From the NCBI RefSeq assembly GCF_004770155.1, contig NZ_RQFA01000037.1, positions 62,001 to 126,000 of the forward strand: DNA of 64,000 nucleotides, in the 5' to 3' direction. Positions 48,701 to 59,174 of the stretch are shown here, one piece after another. The notes under the pieces are model-generated. The model did not search any database. It saw only the letters and a list, made by a program, of their open reading frames with translations, and was not told the origin of the DNA. Every line of letters starts with the position of its first letter. Position 1 is the stretch's first letter. Source of the DNA: Leptospira gomenensis (GTDB lineage Bacteria > Spirochaetota > Leptospiria > Leptospirales > Leptospiraceae). The position numbers and the translations under genes were made by a program.

Positions 48701-49417
48701 TCACTGACGTACACAAACCAGAGACTTAGGAAGGTTACAAGCGTCCGTAAATCCGGAACTCATCGAATCCGTATCGGTTCTAGCTCCCATTCCGAACTGA
48801 CCGTTATTGAGTCCGCCCCCCGCAGTCCCGTCGCTCCATCCGGTACAACTATCGGCGCTCGAAGTCCAATCGGCCTCCAAACCGGTCCACCAAACCTTCG
48901 CCGCGTTCGTATCGATCGCCGCGATCAACCCGGGTGCTGGAAACACGACGATACCTGCGGAATTCGTAGTGAACACTTTCACCGGAGAAGCGATCGAACC
49001 TCGATAATAATCCAGATTGGGCCGCAAAATCCAATTCGAATTTTCTAATATATTTGTGCAATACGCGGTCGTACAAGCGGTCCTAAGCGGAGCCGTAGAG
49101 GAAGCGATCATCGCCTTATAATCGGTTCCGATTCCGGGTAACGCGGCGAAATTAGCGTCCTTTTCGGCCGCGCAGATTCCGTCGGCTCCGGCAATCCCTC
49201 CCGCACCCAATAGTCCGTCTGAAAGACCGACCGTCACAAAGACGAATTTTAGGGAAACGTTCGGATCCTCGAAACCGTTGGACCGCGAATCGGAATTCAA
49301 CAACGCCAAAAGTAGGATTCCGGGATTGAAATCCGGAAACGGGGAGGAACAACCGAATACCGAACACAAAACCAAAGAGAATGCAATTTTTTGAATATAA
49401 GAATAATATTTTTTCAT
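48701..49417 (-). CDS. DUF1554-family lipoprotein
   Basis: 238 residues. A signal peptide ends at LCSVFGCSS, with lipid-modified Cys about residue 23. The body matches the leptospiral DUF1554 pattern: FVTVGLSDGLLGAGGIAGAD with GICAAEKD, YKAMIASS, VWWTGLEADWTSSADSCTGW and a terminal KSLVCVRQ. Function unknown; probably surface or periplasmic, and C-type-lectin-like in layout (Cys and Trp positions). Last gene of a four-gene minus-strand operon, 15 bases after the Fn3-like gene. Confidence 0.85.
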   Translation of the reverse strand: MKKYYSYIQKIAFSLVLCSVFGCSSPFPDFNPGILLLALLNSDSRSNGFEDPNVSLKFVFVTVGLSDGLLGAGGIAGADGICAAEKDANFAALPGIGTDYKAMIASSTAPLRTACTTAYCTNILENSNWILRPNLDYYRGSIASPVKVFTTNSAGIVVFPAPGLIAAIDTNAAKVWWTGLEADWTSSADSCTGWSDGTAGGGLNNGQFGMGARTDTDSMSSGFTDACNLPKSLVCVRQ

Positions 49418-49432
49418 ACGATCCCCCCGGAA

Positions 49433-50275
49433 TCAGTCGAATCCTTTCCTAAAACCGACTTCTATCCTACCCAAATATCCGAGCCCGTTCGAATTCACCG
49501 TTTGTACGAAGGGATCGTTCCAACGGGAGTAACTTTCCGGTTTAGATTCTATCAAAACCGTGGTCGAATGAAAAGAACGTTTTTCCAACCACACGTTCAA
49601 TCCGTAACTCAAAATGGCTAAAACCCCGATGACGGTCTGGTTATTTTGATGTCTGTCGTATTCTTTTTTGTCCTCTTCCCTTTTGTGGAGCAAATACAAG
49701 GAAACAGGCAGCGGGGCGGCAAAGGCGGATAACGTTAAAAAACCGGGATCGTTGGTTGTGGATTCCGCGAGCGAATTCCCCGCCGTCCTTTCTGCGTTAG
49801 CCGCAACCGCAAGGGTGCCGAACCATATCAAAACGAACGAGACGCGGCCGTATTCTTTTTTTTCCAAAGGCGAAAGACCGGGGACCCAAACCTTCCAAGC
49901 GGAAGGAGAGATTCCTCCCGCAATCTCCTTCCTTTTTTCCGCTTCCACTACGCTTTTAGGACGATCGTGTTCCACCGAAAACCTGGACCATTGACTCCAA
50001 GAAGAAGGTTTGCCGAAACGGTTGAGCGCGGAAATCCTGAATTCGTATTCTCCCGCGGGGATCGAAAATTCGAGGTTATTGACCGAAACCTTATCCTCCC
50101 TTACCGGAAAGTCCGGAGCGGAAGGTTTACGGATCTCCAACTTATAACCGTTATTTCCCTTGACCTCGTTCCATTCTATGTAATAGGTGTATTTTATTTC
50201 TTCAGAATATATTGAAATACTAATACAAATGAAAAATACGATCGAAATCGATCCGAAAAAAGTTTTCAAACTCAT
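49433..50275 (-). CDS. Secreted or membrane protein with fibronectin-type-III-like domain
   Basis: 280 residues. A signal peptide or signal anchor at residues 1-24. Residues about 27-105 form an Fn3-like beta domain (YYIEWNEVKGNNGYKLEIRK, EFRISALNRFGKPSSWSQWS). The second half has hydrophobic patches (SFVLIWFGTLAVAANAERTA, FLTLSAFAAPLPVSLYLL), so it may be membrane-embedded. Overlaps fecR by 4 bases. Function unknown. Confidence 0.7.
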   Translation of the reverse strand: MSLKTFFGSISIVFFICISISIYSEEIKYTYYIEWNEVKGNNGYKLEIRKPSAPDFPVREDKVSVNNLEFSIPAGEYEFRISALNRFGKPSSWSQWSRFSVEHDRPKSVVEAEKRKEIAGGISPSAWKVWVPGLSPLEKKEYGRVSFVLIWFGTLAVAANAERTAGNSLAESTTNDPGFLTLSAFAAPLPVSLYLLHKREEDKKEYDRHQNNQTVIGVLAILSYGLNVWLEKRSFHSTTVLIESKPESYSRWNDPFVQTVNSNGLGYLGRIEVGFRKGFD

Positions 50276-51876
50276 TCTCCTTTTTTACCGCTCGACTTCG
50301 TCTCGGGAGCGGCCAGTTCTTCCCTGAGTACGATCTTAAATTCCGCGACGGCCCGGACGGATCCGCTACCTTCCCTCGTTAGGGACCAAGCAAATTTCCC
50401 GACGTCCAAAACGCTCAAATCGTTCAAACGAAACGATTCCCCTTGAACGTTACGTCTAAAAATAGACTCGCCCGAAGCTCCGTACAACGTTAGACTCCAT
50501 TTGGCATCCCGGGAAACGGACGAATGTTTCCACCTAAAAACGATCGAATCCTTTCCGGTCATATCCACCGTTTTTCCGGTTGCAGGAAAAACCAAGGTCG
50601 GAAGTTCGGAAACGTTTCGGACGTTTTTATTATTTTCGGAGGAATGCGCTCCGTTTTGAAACGGAACCGCTTCATTTTTTAATGCGACATCGTTTGGATC
50701 GGAATCGGTCTTTGAGGAAACGACGGAGCCGCCCGTTTCCACCTGAAACGAACGAATCTCCGAGACGGATTCCGTACCAGGAAGAGAGGAAAACGAACGA
50801 ACCCTCCAGTGGTATTTCCCTTCCGAAAGAGGGATGGAAATCGAAGTTTTAAAAACGGTCAGTCGTTTCGGGTTCGTTTTAAAATCGGATGACTCGGAGA
50901 TTTCCAGGATATAACCCGTCGCCAAACGCGAAGGTTTCCAACGGAACGACTGTAGTTGATTTCCTTCTAAATTCGTATTTTTTAAAGGGAAGAGCAACGT
51001 CACGGGCGGATTGGGAAGAATTCGGAACTTCCTCACCGAAGAGAAATTTTTTCTATCTGCGGAAGAAAGCCTCCAATAATAAATCCCTTCCGGAAGACCG
51101 GCCTCAAAGTTCTCTCCCTTAAATTCCTTTTTAAGAATCAAAGGATGGAAGTCTCTGGAAAGAGCAACCTCCAAAATTACGGAAGGATTTTTTGAATTCG
51201 CCTTCCAACGAAAACCGACCTTGGCTTCGCCCGATTCCGGAAAAATCCTGTGATTGTCCGGCGGTTCCGTAAGTTCCCAAGTTTTCGCGATCGGATTTAA
51301 GTCTCCTTCGTAAATTCTTACGTTATGCCCCTCTTTAATCGTCTCGACATCCTTGTCCGCCCGGATCCATCCGAGATTTCCCTTATCGATTTCGATCAGA
51401 TTTTCCCCTGTTTTTTCGGAACGCGTTATGCGAAACATACTTTGTTCTACGGCCTTCAATTCCGTTTTACCCGAAACCAAACGGACCGGTTTCGAGGAGA
51501 GGACTTTGAGCGATCCTTCCTCAAGTTCAAACATCTCCTCGTCTTCCTTGAGATGAATGACGATCATCGATCTTGGATCTAACTCGAGTTTCGTTCCCGA
51601 AACCAAGGTGACGACCGCCTCGGAAAGTTCGTCCGTACGCACGGAGTCGTGGTTGAAGATCGGAAAGTTCTGCTCCACATCCTGCCAGATCATACGATCC
51701 GACAATTTTCTCTGCGCCGTTCTGTATTTGAACGTGATGTTCCCCACCCTTTCCTTTTTTCCCCAATCCGAATCAACCGCACCCTCTTTCCAAAAAAGAA
51801 AAAGTGAAATGGAAAGGACCACAAAGGAAGCAAGCCCCACCTGGATTTCCTTACCGAATCTTGTATACGGACTCAT
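50272..51876 (-). CDS. FecR-domain protein
   Basis: 534 residues. One membrane anchor near the N terminus (VGLASFVVLSISLFLFWKEG). Residues about 80-170 resemble a FecR beta domain (VVTLVSGTKLELDPRSMIVI, FELEEGSLKVLSSKPVRLVS). Two or three Ig/Fn3-like repeats follow, each with a PPV-FPxxG/N-FRWK pattern (for example SGEAKVGFRWKA and LQSFRWKPSRL). A Ser/Asp-rich linker lies at about residues 375-410. Exported, with periplasmic domains. Between the cyclase and Fn3-like genes, overlapping both by 4 bases. Confidence 0.83.
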   Translation of the reverse strand: MSPYTRFGKEIQVGLASFVVLSISLFLFWKEGAVDSDWGKKERVGNITFKYRTAQRKLSDRMIWQDVEQNFPIFNHDSVRTDELSEAVVTLVSGTKLELDPRSMIVIHLKEDEEMFELEEGSLKVLSSKPVRLVSGKTELKAVEQSMFRITRSEKTGENLIEIDKGNLGWIRADKDVETIKEGHNVRIYEGDLNPIAKTWELTEPPDNHRIFPESGEAKVGFRWKANSKNPSVILEVALSRDFHPLILKKEFKGENFEAGLPEGIYYWRLSSADRKNFSSVRKFRILPNPPVTLLFPLKNTNLEGNQLQSFRWKPSRLATGYILEISESSDFKTNPKRLTVFKTSISIPLSEGKYHWRVRSFSSLPGTESVSEIRSFQVETGGSVVSSKTDSDPNDVALKNEAVPFQNGAHSSENNKNVRNVSELPTLVFPATGKTVDMTGKDSIVFRWKHSSVSRDAKWSLTLYGASGESIFRRNVQGESFRLNDLSVLDVGKFAWSLTREGSGSVRAVAEFKIVLREELAAPETKSSGKKGE

Positions 51877-54107
51877 ACCAACGACTTAGAGGGAGATTCG
51901 GGATCGGGAATTCCGCATAACGTGCGCAATTCTTCCAAAGACTTCGGACAATCCTGATCGTCCTTCCAACCTAACACCGCGTAGATGATCTGCGGCTTTT
52001 CCTTACCTCGGATCCAAACCGGAGGGAGTTGGACGAAGTGAAAATGATCCTTCGCCAGTTCGTAGGTGCTTTCCGCGATGAGTATATCCGTTCCGAACTC
52101 CTTATTGAGATATTCTATCCGCGATGCGAGGTTCACCGTGTCTCCGATTACCGTAAACTCCAACTTCTTCTCGGAACCGATCTGACCGACGATCACAGGA
52201 CCGGAATTGATTCCGCATCCGAAACGGGTGAACGGTCTTCCCATCTCCTCTCCTTTTCGGTTGAATTCGATCAAAGCCCTTCTCATCAGAAGCGCCGCGT
52301 TGATCGCGTTTTTGGGTTCGTGACCGTCGTGTAAAAGTGCTCCCCAGTGGGCCATGATCGCGTCGCCTATGAACTTGTCCACGATCCCTTGTGTGAGATA
52401 AATACATTCCACCATCTCCGTGAAATACTGGTTCAAAAATTCGACGACTTCCTCCGGCTTCATCCTTTCGGACATGCCCGTAAAGTTTCTTAAATCCGAA
52501 AAGAAAACCGTGACCTCGCGATTTTCACCGCCGAGTTTCAAATCGGAGGATAGAGCCCTTTCGGCGATTTCCTTGTTCACGAATTTTCCGAACGTGTTTT
52601 TGATTTTCTCCCTTTCCTCCAAACCCCTCGCCATACGCAAAAACGAGTTGGTCAGAACGCCTACTTCGTCGTGTGTGGAAGGTCGTATATCCACCGCGTA
52701 GTTTCCTTGTTCGACCTTTTTCGTAGCGGAAAGAAGTTGAATGATCGGGATCGTAAGCGATCGCGAAAAGATGAATATTACGAAAAACGCAACCGATAAA
52801 ACGGAGACCAATATCAGAAGATTTTGTCTTCGGATCTTATAAACCGCCTCGAACGCCAGATCGGCGTCTAACGTGGAAATGACTCCGAGACTTCCCACTT
52901 CCAACTGCTGATACGAACCCAGAACCTCGCGATCCTCGAAATCGAAACGTTGCGAACCGTTATCGGAAGGACTGCGCAACATTATCTCGACCAAAGGATG
53001 TTTCTTATAATCCTTACCGGATACCGCCTCCTTGTCGTTCGAATGAGCGATCAGATTTCCGGCGGAATCGACGACGATCATCTGAAAAAAATCGGTTTGC
53101 CTGACGGAAAGAAAGGAATCCAAAAACTCTGCGGCGGAAAATACCAATCCGGCTATTTCCGAACCGTTCGCCTCCGGAATAAAAACCGCGACCGCGGGAA
53201 ATCCGAACTCGGAAGAAACATTCAAAACTTCTAATGTTCCGGAAAGACGCGGAGACGCCTTTTCCAGAGCGGTTTTCAGAGTTTCCGGATCGGGAGCTCC
53301 GGAGATCGAATTCGTCTTTAGAAATTTTAAATTCCAAAAAAGAGAAACGATTTTTTTAGAGTTTTCTCCCGGCTTGGATCCGAACTTCACGTAGGAGACC
53401 GCGTTGGGGTTGACGCGGAAAAAACGTTCCGCTTCCGACGGGCGAAAATCCTGAATCTTGCGCGTGCTTTCTTTGAGCTGACCGCTCAGCTGAAGACCGG
53501 TCATTCTAGCGAGCGAAAGGTTGTATTCTTGGATCAGGATCTCGCTGTATTTTCGGAAAAAATACGTGGCCATAGTAATCATCAATCCCATGCTAATCAC
53601 TATGATCGCCGATACTATGGAGAGAAGTTTGACCCTTATGGTAAAACGGGACGGACGAAAGGTTTCTCCGCCACTATCGTATGTTCCTGAATTTTTTTCG
53701 TGTTTTAGATAATTATAATATTTAGATTCGATTTCACCGTGTCCGCTCTCCGATGTCCACACCTGAACCGCACTCGTTTCGGAGCGGTTCTGCAGAAATC
53801 GGAAAAATTTTTCCGAAGATTCGACGTTTCCGGAAAGGATTTTTTCGCTGTCCGCAGAAGAGATCGAAAAACCCGCGTGTTTCAGACCGCGGACCAACGT
53901 GAGAAAATCGTGGGACTTTTTTAGGGCGTCCGCCTTTTTTGCGGGAAGACAAAAAACGGTCTCTCTGACGCCGTCTTCGAGTTTTCGTGAAATCAGAGTT
54001 CGGATTAGCAAATCCGCATCCTCTCCGACGGAACTCAGATCGGGAAGCGTTTCCCAATATATCCGTTTAACGGATTTTTTTTTAAAACGATCAAGCAGTC
54101 TGGACAT
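51873..54107 (-). CDS. Membrane-bound class III adenylate/guanylate cyclase with sensor region and HAMP
   Basis: About 744 residues. The N-terminal 160 residues are cytoplasmic. Two membrane helices (VKLLSIVSAIIVISMGLMIT, and NLLILVSVLSVAFFVIFIF) bracket a roughly 280-residue extracytoplasmic region that looks Cache-like. HAMP follows (LTIPIIQLLSATKKVEQGNY). The catalytic domain has VTVFFSDLRNFTGMSE (metal Asp), GDAIMAHWG (second metal Asp) and FTVIGDTVNLASRIEYLNKE. Start uncertain: I use the ATG at 54107 (AAGGAG upstream, 12-base spacer); the ATG at 54164 is possible. The frame extends to 54395 but would overlap the divergent gene. Heads a four-gene operon. Confidence 0.85.
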   Translation of the reverse strand: MSRLLDRFKKKSVKRIYWETLPDLSSVGEDADLLIRTLISRKLEDGVRETVFCLPAKKADALKKSHDFLTLVRGLKHAGFSISSADSEKILSGNVESSEKFFRFLQNRSETSAVQVWTSESGHGEIESKYYNYLKHEKNSGTYDSGGETFRPSRFTIRVKLLSIVSAIIVISMGLMITMATYFFRKYSEILIQEYNLSLARMTGLQLSGQLKESTRKIQDFRPSEAERFFRVNPNAVSYVKFGSKPGENSKKIVSLFWNLKFLKTNSISGAPDPETLKTALEKASPRLSGTLEVLNVSSEFGFPAVAVFIPEANGSEIAGLVFSAAEFLDSFLSVRQTDFFQMIVVDSAGNLIAHSNDKEAVSGKDYKKHPLVEIMLRSPSDNGSQRFDFEDREVLGSYQQLEVGSLGVISTLDADLAFEAVYKIRRQNLLILVSVLSVAFFVIFIFSRSLTIPIIQLLSATKKVEQGNYAVDIRPSTHDEVGVLTNSFLRMARGLEEREKIKNTFGKFVNKEIAERALSSDLKLGGENREVTVFFSDLRNFTGMSERMKPEEVVEFLNQYFTEMVECIYLTQGIVDKFIGDAIMAHWGALLHDGHEPKNAINAALLMRRALIEFNRKGEEMGRPFTRFGCGINSGPVIVGQIGSEKKLEFTVIGDTVNLASRIEYLNKEFGTDILIAESTYELAKDHFHFVQLPPVWIRGKEKPQIIYAVLGWKDDQDCPKSLEELRTLCGIPDPESPSKSLV

Positions 54108-54337
54108 CCTTTCCCTGTTCTCCTTAATTCTGGAGAAGAATGAATGGGATTTTTCTCCTGTCATCCTAAAATCGAAAATTAAAAGAGAAGACATAGTTTG
54201 GATCGAAGGCTTCGAACCGAAAGCGAATCGAATCGGAACGAAAAAAGGGGCGAAAGTCGTTTTAATAACGAAATTCGAAACGATAAAAGAAAACGATTTG
54301 CCCTTGCCCGATTCGGAATTATCTGAAAACTGTACGC

Positions 54338-55057
54338 ATGGATTGGAGCGGACTTCAAAACCGGTTATCGGTGGAATTCTTATTGGAATTCGCAAACGCT
54401 TTCGGCTTCTTTCTATTCGTGTTATTTTTCGGCTATATACTCGGAGACAGGATCGTTCCGAGATTGTTGACTTTTCTTTTTCCGGATAAAATTCAGTTCT
54501 CTCATCCTATTTGCAAGGCGGGAAGAGGAATCATTCGATCTTTCTTTTTTCTATTCGCTTCGTTTTTATTTCTCGAATTGTTAAACATTACCGAGCCTTG
54601 GGGAAAATTCGTCTTTTCGGGTTACAGGATTCTTTCGATCGTTCTTTTGACGTTTTCCCTGGTTCGACTTTTTTCGTCCGTGTCCGAAACGTATTCCGAA
54701 AAAAAGAAAGGGACAATTTCTTTCGCGGCGAACATCGGCAACGTGGTGCGAGTCACGTTAGTCGTCGTTTCTATTTTACTCGTATATCCGAAGTTTCGTT
54801 CGGTTACGGAGATAACTTTGGCTCCGGTTCGCGCGGATCTCGGTCCGCTACGGAACGAAGAATTCGTGTCGATCGAAGCGGCGATTCGGAATCGGATCGC
54901 GGTAGGAATCCCGGAGCCGTTGGCGTATTTAACTCCGAGGCTTTCGGAAGGAGCCGGACACGTGGATCTACATAAACATTCGAGAAAAGAGTATGAAACT
55001 CGAATATTAAATTTTCTTAACGCACATACGAAATCGGAGAAATCCGTTCGACCGTGA
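54338..55057 (+). CDS. Membrane protein of unknown function
   Basis: 239 residues with four membrane segments: FLLEFANAFGFFLFVLFFGY, SFFFLFASFLFLELL, FSGYRILSIVLLTFSLVRLF and GNVVRVTLVVVSILLVYP. The last 75 residues are soluble and contain RADLGPLRNEEFVSIEAAIR. No family recognised. Its stop overlaps the next start by 4 bases (GTGA). Divergent from the cyclase operon. Confidence 0.7.
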   Translation: MDWSGLQNRLSVEFLLEFANAFGFFLFVLFFGYILGDRIVPRLLTFLFPDKIQFSHPICKAGRGIIRSFFFLFASFLFLELLNITEPWGKFVFSGYRILSIVLLTFSLVRLFSSVSETYSEKKKGTISFAANIGNVVRVTLVVVSILLVYPKFRSVTEITLAPVRADLGPLRNEEFVSIEAAIRNRIAVGIPEPLAYLTPRLSEGAGHVDLHKHSRKEYETRILNFLNAHTKSEKSVRP

Positions 55058-55888
55058 TTATCCGTAAAAAAAAATACGCGACGAACGAACTTTTCCGTTA
55101 TTGGAACGTATTGAGTCTGGACATAGTAGCCGGATCATTATCGAGCGTTTGGTTCGTATCCACCCTGTTGGGTTCCGATCTTCGGACCGTATATTGGTTT
55201 TTACTTCCGGCCTCGGTGTGGGTAATTTATACGGCCGACCATCTGCTCGACGGATGGAGATCCGGCAACGAAAGCGCGAACGTAAGACACGAATTCCATT
55301 ACAAAAACAGAATTTTCTTAAGTATCATCGCCTGTTTGAGCGCGATTTTTTGTCTTATCGGCGGAATAATGTTTCTGCGGGAATGGGTGGTCTTAGTCGC
55401 TTTGATCCTGGGAACCTTCGCCCTGATTCACGTAATCCTGGCCTTTGTTCAACCGGTTTTTTTCTGGAAGGAATGTTCGGTTTCAGTTCTCTACACGGCG
55501 GGTATCTGGTTCGGCCCGATCCTTACGGGACGTCTCGAATTTTCGCGAATTTTAGAACCGTGTTTTTGTTTTTTACTGACGGCTCTCTGTAATTCGTTTA
55601 TGAATTCTTATATGGAACGCGAGATAGATCGTAAGGAAAATATGGAATCCATCTTAAAAACCATTTCTCCGACCGCGCTCAAACGATGCGTCTTCACGTT
55701 AGCCGTCATCGGAACGATACTCGATGCATTTTGGCTGTTCCGCTCCGGCTGGAGCGTATGGCCGGAATCCGTTTACTTCTGCGTAGGTTACTTGGTTCCG
55801 GTCGCGATCCTTTTGGGAGAAAGTCGATTCCAAAATTCCCAAAGGTTCAGAATTTTGGGAGAAGGTTATTTTATTTTAGCGGTAATCC

Positions 55889-56611
<723 letters not shown>

Positions 56612-56693
56612 ACGTCTGCCTGCGGTAGTCTTACCATAAATCAGAATTGATGCGAGATTTTTTCGGATCCGAATCCGCACGAATCGAAAAAAA

Positions 56694-57134
56694 ATGGAAC
56701 TTTACACGGAACGTCTCCGTTGCATCCTTTCAGGAATGGGCCCTTTGTCGTTTAACACTCCCGGTTTACTCTTTCCCGCTATTTCACTTTTGATGTTGGC
56801 TTATACCAATCGTTTTTTAGGATTAGCGGGTCTGGCGAGACAGCTGATAGGAAAGTATCAGGAAAAAAAAGATCCGGATCTTCTTTCACAAATCTCCAAT
56901 CTGAGGTTCCGGCTCTCCTTGATTCGTCACACACAAAGTATGGGTGTGTTGAGTCTTTTGTTCTGCACTTCGTGTATGACTACTCTTGCATTCGATCTGT
57001 TTCTCACTTCTTGGATTTTGTTCGGTCTCGCTTTGACGGCGCTTGTGATATCTCTTCTTATTTGTCTTTTAGAAATCCACCTTTCCGTTGACGCGTTGGA
57101 CATAGAAATGCACGCCTTGGACGGGAAGAATTAG
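56694..57134 (+). CDS. DUF2721-family membrane protein
   Basis: 146 residues with three membrane segments. The N-terminal FNTPGLLFPAISLLMLAYTN and RFLGLAGLARQLIG are the DUF2721 signature, and the last segment is FGLALTALVISLLICLLEIH. Function unknown. The ATG at 56694 is used; an ATG at 56736 would begin at MGPLSFNTPG and also fits the family. Confidence 0.8.
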   Translation: MELYTERLRCILSGMGPLSFNTPGLLFPAISLLMLAYTNRFLGLAGLARQLIGKYQEKKDPDLLSQISNLRFRLSLIRHTQSMGVLSLLFCTSCMTTLAFDLFLTSWILFGLALTALVISLLICLLEIHLSVDALDIEMHALDGKN

Positions 57135-57339
57135 ACGGTAAAAAACGCAGGGAAGAAAGCTGTACGCCGGCCGCTTCGATCGATCGAATTTCCGAAGACC
57201 TTTTTCAAAGAATCCTTGAATCGATTCGGAATCCTTGAAAAATCGCCTTTTATAATAAGAGCGACAACGATACTTCCTCGGAGAAGTTTCGTCTTTGCGG
57301 AGATTCGAAATCGAAACACCGCCAAACAAGGGGAATACG

Positions 57340-58146
57340 ATGAGCGATACGTTTTACAAAGATAAGGTAGTATGGATCACGGGAGCGTCCTCCGGAATAG
57401 GAGAGGAACTGGTCAAAGAAGCGGCGAAACGCGGAGCCAAAATCGTCCTTTCGGCGAGGAGAACCAAAGAACTGGAAAGGGTTAAAAAGGAATGCGGCCT
57501 TACCGAAACAAACAGCCTGATCCTTCCTTTAGATTTAGAAGATTATAAAAAACTAAAAAACATTCCGAAAAAGGCGATCGATCATTTCGGAAGAATCGAC
57601 GTGCTCGTCAACAACGGCGGAATCAGCCAGCGTTCCTTCACGTATGAAACCTCGATCGATACGTACGAGAAGCTGATGGACGTGAACTACTTCGGAAACA
57701 TCGCGTTGACCCTCGCCGTCCTTCCGATTCTACGCAAGCAGAAAAGCGGAGTAATCGTTTCGATTTCGAGCGTCGCCGGATTGTTCGGGGTTCCTCTTCG
57801 CAGCGGTTACAGCGCGACCAAGGCGGCCCTCACAGGTTTTTACGAATCTCTCCGCGCGGAAAATCTTAGAGAGAATATTCAAGTTTCCTTAATTTATCCC
57901 GGCTTTATCAAAACCCAAATTTCCAACAACGCACTCAAAGGGGACGGTAGTAAACAAGGCAAGATGGATTCCGTGATCGAACAGGGAATTTCGGCCGACG
58001 AATGCGCCCGCAATATTTTGGACGGGATCTCTAATTCGAAAAAAAGGATTATCATCGCGGGCCTGAGGGAAAAGTTCGCGATTTTCGTTTATCGTTTTTT
58101 TCCGAATCTTTTCGCGAAGATGATCGCAAAGGCAAGAATCACCTAA
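57340..58146 (+). CDS. Short-chain dehydrogenase/reductase
   Basis: 268 residues. NAD(P)-binding TGASSGIGEELVKEAAKRG near the N terminus, NNGGIS in the middle, and the catalytic set Ser (VSISSVAG), Tyr and Lys in GYSATKAALTGFYES. The C terminus has RITIAGLREKFA-like hydrophobic residues (FAIFVYRFFPNLFAKMI), seen in membrane-associated SDRs of the DHRS7 type. Substrate unknown. ATG at 57340 after AAGGGG; the 15 codons upstream are not part of the family. Confidence 0.92.
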   Translation: MSDTFYKDKVVWITGASSGIGEELVKEAAKRGAKIVLSARRTKELERVKKECGLTETNSLILPLDLEDYKKLKNIPKKAIDHFGRIDVLVNNGGISQRSFTYETSIDTYEKLMDVNYFGNIALTLAVLPILRKQKSGVIVSISSVAGLFGVPLRSGYSATKAALTGFYESLRAENLRENIQVSLIYPGFIKTQISNNALKGDGSKQGKMDSVIEQGISADECARNILDGISNSKKRIIIAGLREKFAIFVYRFFPNLFAKMIAKARIT

Positions 58147-58212
58147 CTTCGCGATCCGTAGAGAGCGAAGTTTTGAGTTTCGTTCGCGATCCGTAGAGAG
58201 CGAAGTTTTGAG
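58145..58212. repeat. Tandem 30-base repeat, each unit a hairpin
   Basis: TTCGCGATCCGTAGAGAGCG(AAGTTTTGAG) occurs twice, at 58148-58177 and 58183-58212, identical over 30 bases with a 5-base spacer. The first can fold as AACTTCGC/GCGAAGTT around a 12-nt loop with TTTT after. The second copy ends 5 bases before the FAH start codon, so its hairpin could cover the ribosome-binding region. Confidence 0.85.
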
Positions 58213-58217
58213 GCAAC

Positions 58218-59174
58218 ATGGCAAAAAATTATATTCGGTTTTCCACGAAGAACAACGTCGATTGGGCCTTTTTTGAGAACGGGAGAATTCTCCCGTTGGG
58301 CTGCGGAGATTTATCTACGAAAGAATTTCTCGAATTTTTAAAAAAGAAAAAATCGACTAAACTCAAACCGATTCCTCCGGAAAAAATTTCGATTCTATCT
58401 CCGATCACTGCGCCTTGCCAGATTCTTTGTCAGGGTGCAAACTACAGACAACATCTGATCGAGTCGGGTTTGAATCCGGACGACAAGAATTACAATCTCT
58501 TCTTTACGAAGTCGGACGCTTCTTTGTTTTCGCCGATCGGGAACGTTGTGCGTCCATCGCACGTAAAACTTCTGGACTACGAGATAGAACTCGGCTTGGT
58601 TTTCGGAAAAAGATTCGGCTCCGATTTGGATCCGAATCCGGAAAACGTAATCTCCAACGTGGCCGCATTTTTTATGGCAAACGACGTCTCCGCGAGAGAC
58701 GTTCAACTTCCTCAATTGCAGTGGTATAAGGGAAAATCCTATCGCACCTTCTGTCCTGCCGGTCCGCATCTCGCCGTTTTGGAACGGGGCGATTTCGATC
58801 GTTTGAATTCGCTGGAACTGAAGTTGACCGTTAACGGAGAAGTCAGGCAAAATGACACCGCCTCCAATCTAGTTTTTAAACCGGTGGAAAGTATCCTGGA
58901 ACTATCACGTTTTTGTAATATTTCACCGGGCGACGTTCTGTTAACCGGAACTCCTTCCGGTTGTGCGCTTCGCGCGCCGGGAAAATTCGTCCAGGCTTTG
59001 GGCGGTTTTCTTTCCGAAAAAACGAAATGGAAATTGTTCGTCAAAGGTCAAAACAAACGAAGCCAATATTTGCGACCGGGTGACGTAGTCCGCTCTACGA
59101 TTCGTACCGTTGACGGAAAAATCGATCTGGGTGAACAGATTCTGAACGTGATCGACGAATCCTCAATCGAATAG
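58218..59174 (+). CDS. Fumarylacetoacetate-hydrolase-family protein
   Basis: 318 residues. FAH fold: [28 protein letters not shown] (metal Glu pair), [32 protein letters not shown] and [14 protein letters not shown]. It cuts or tautomerises 2-oxo acids in degradation pathways. The exact substrate is unknown. No SD between the tandem repeat and the ATG. Likely in the same transcript as the SDR. Confidence 0.88.
   Translation: MAKNYIRFSTKNNVDWAFFENGRILPLGCGDLSTKEFLEFLKKKKSTKLKPIPPEKISILSPITAPCQILCQGANYRQHLIESGLNPDDKNYNLFFTKSDASLFSPIGNVVRPSHVKLLDYEIELGLVFGKRFGSDLDPNPENVISNVAAFFMANDVSARDVQLPQLQWYKGKSYRTFCPAGPHLAVLERGDFDRLNSLELKLTVNGEVRQNDTASNLVFKPVESILELSRFCNISPGDVLLTGTPSGCALRAPGKFVQALGGFLSEKTKWKLFVKGQNKRSQYLRPGDVVRSTIRTVDGKIDLGEQILNVIDESSIE

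Noticed and set aside
54108..54395. Extension of the cyclase gene to 54395
   Set aside because: It would overlap the divergent membrane protein gene and has no conserved sequence.
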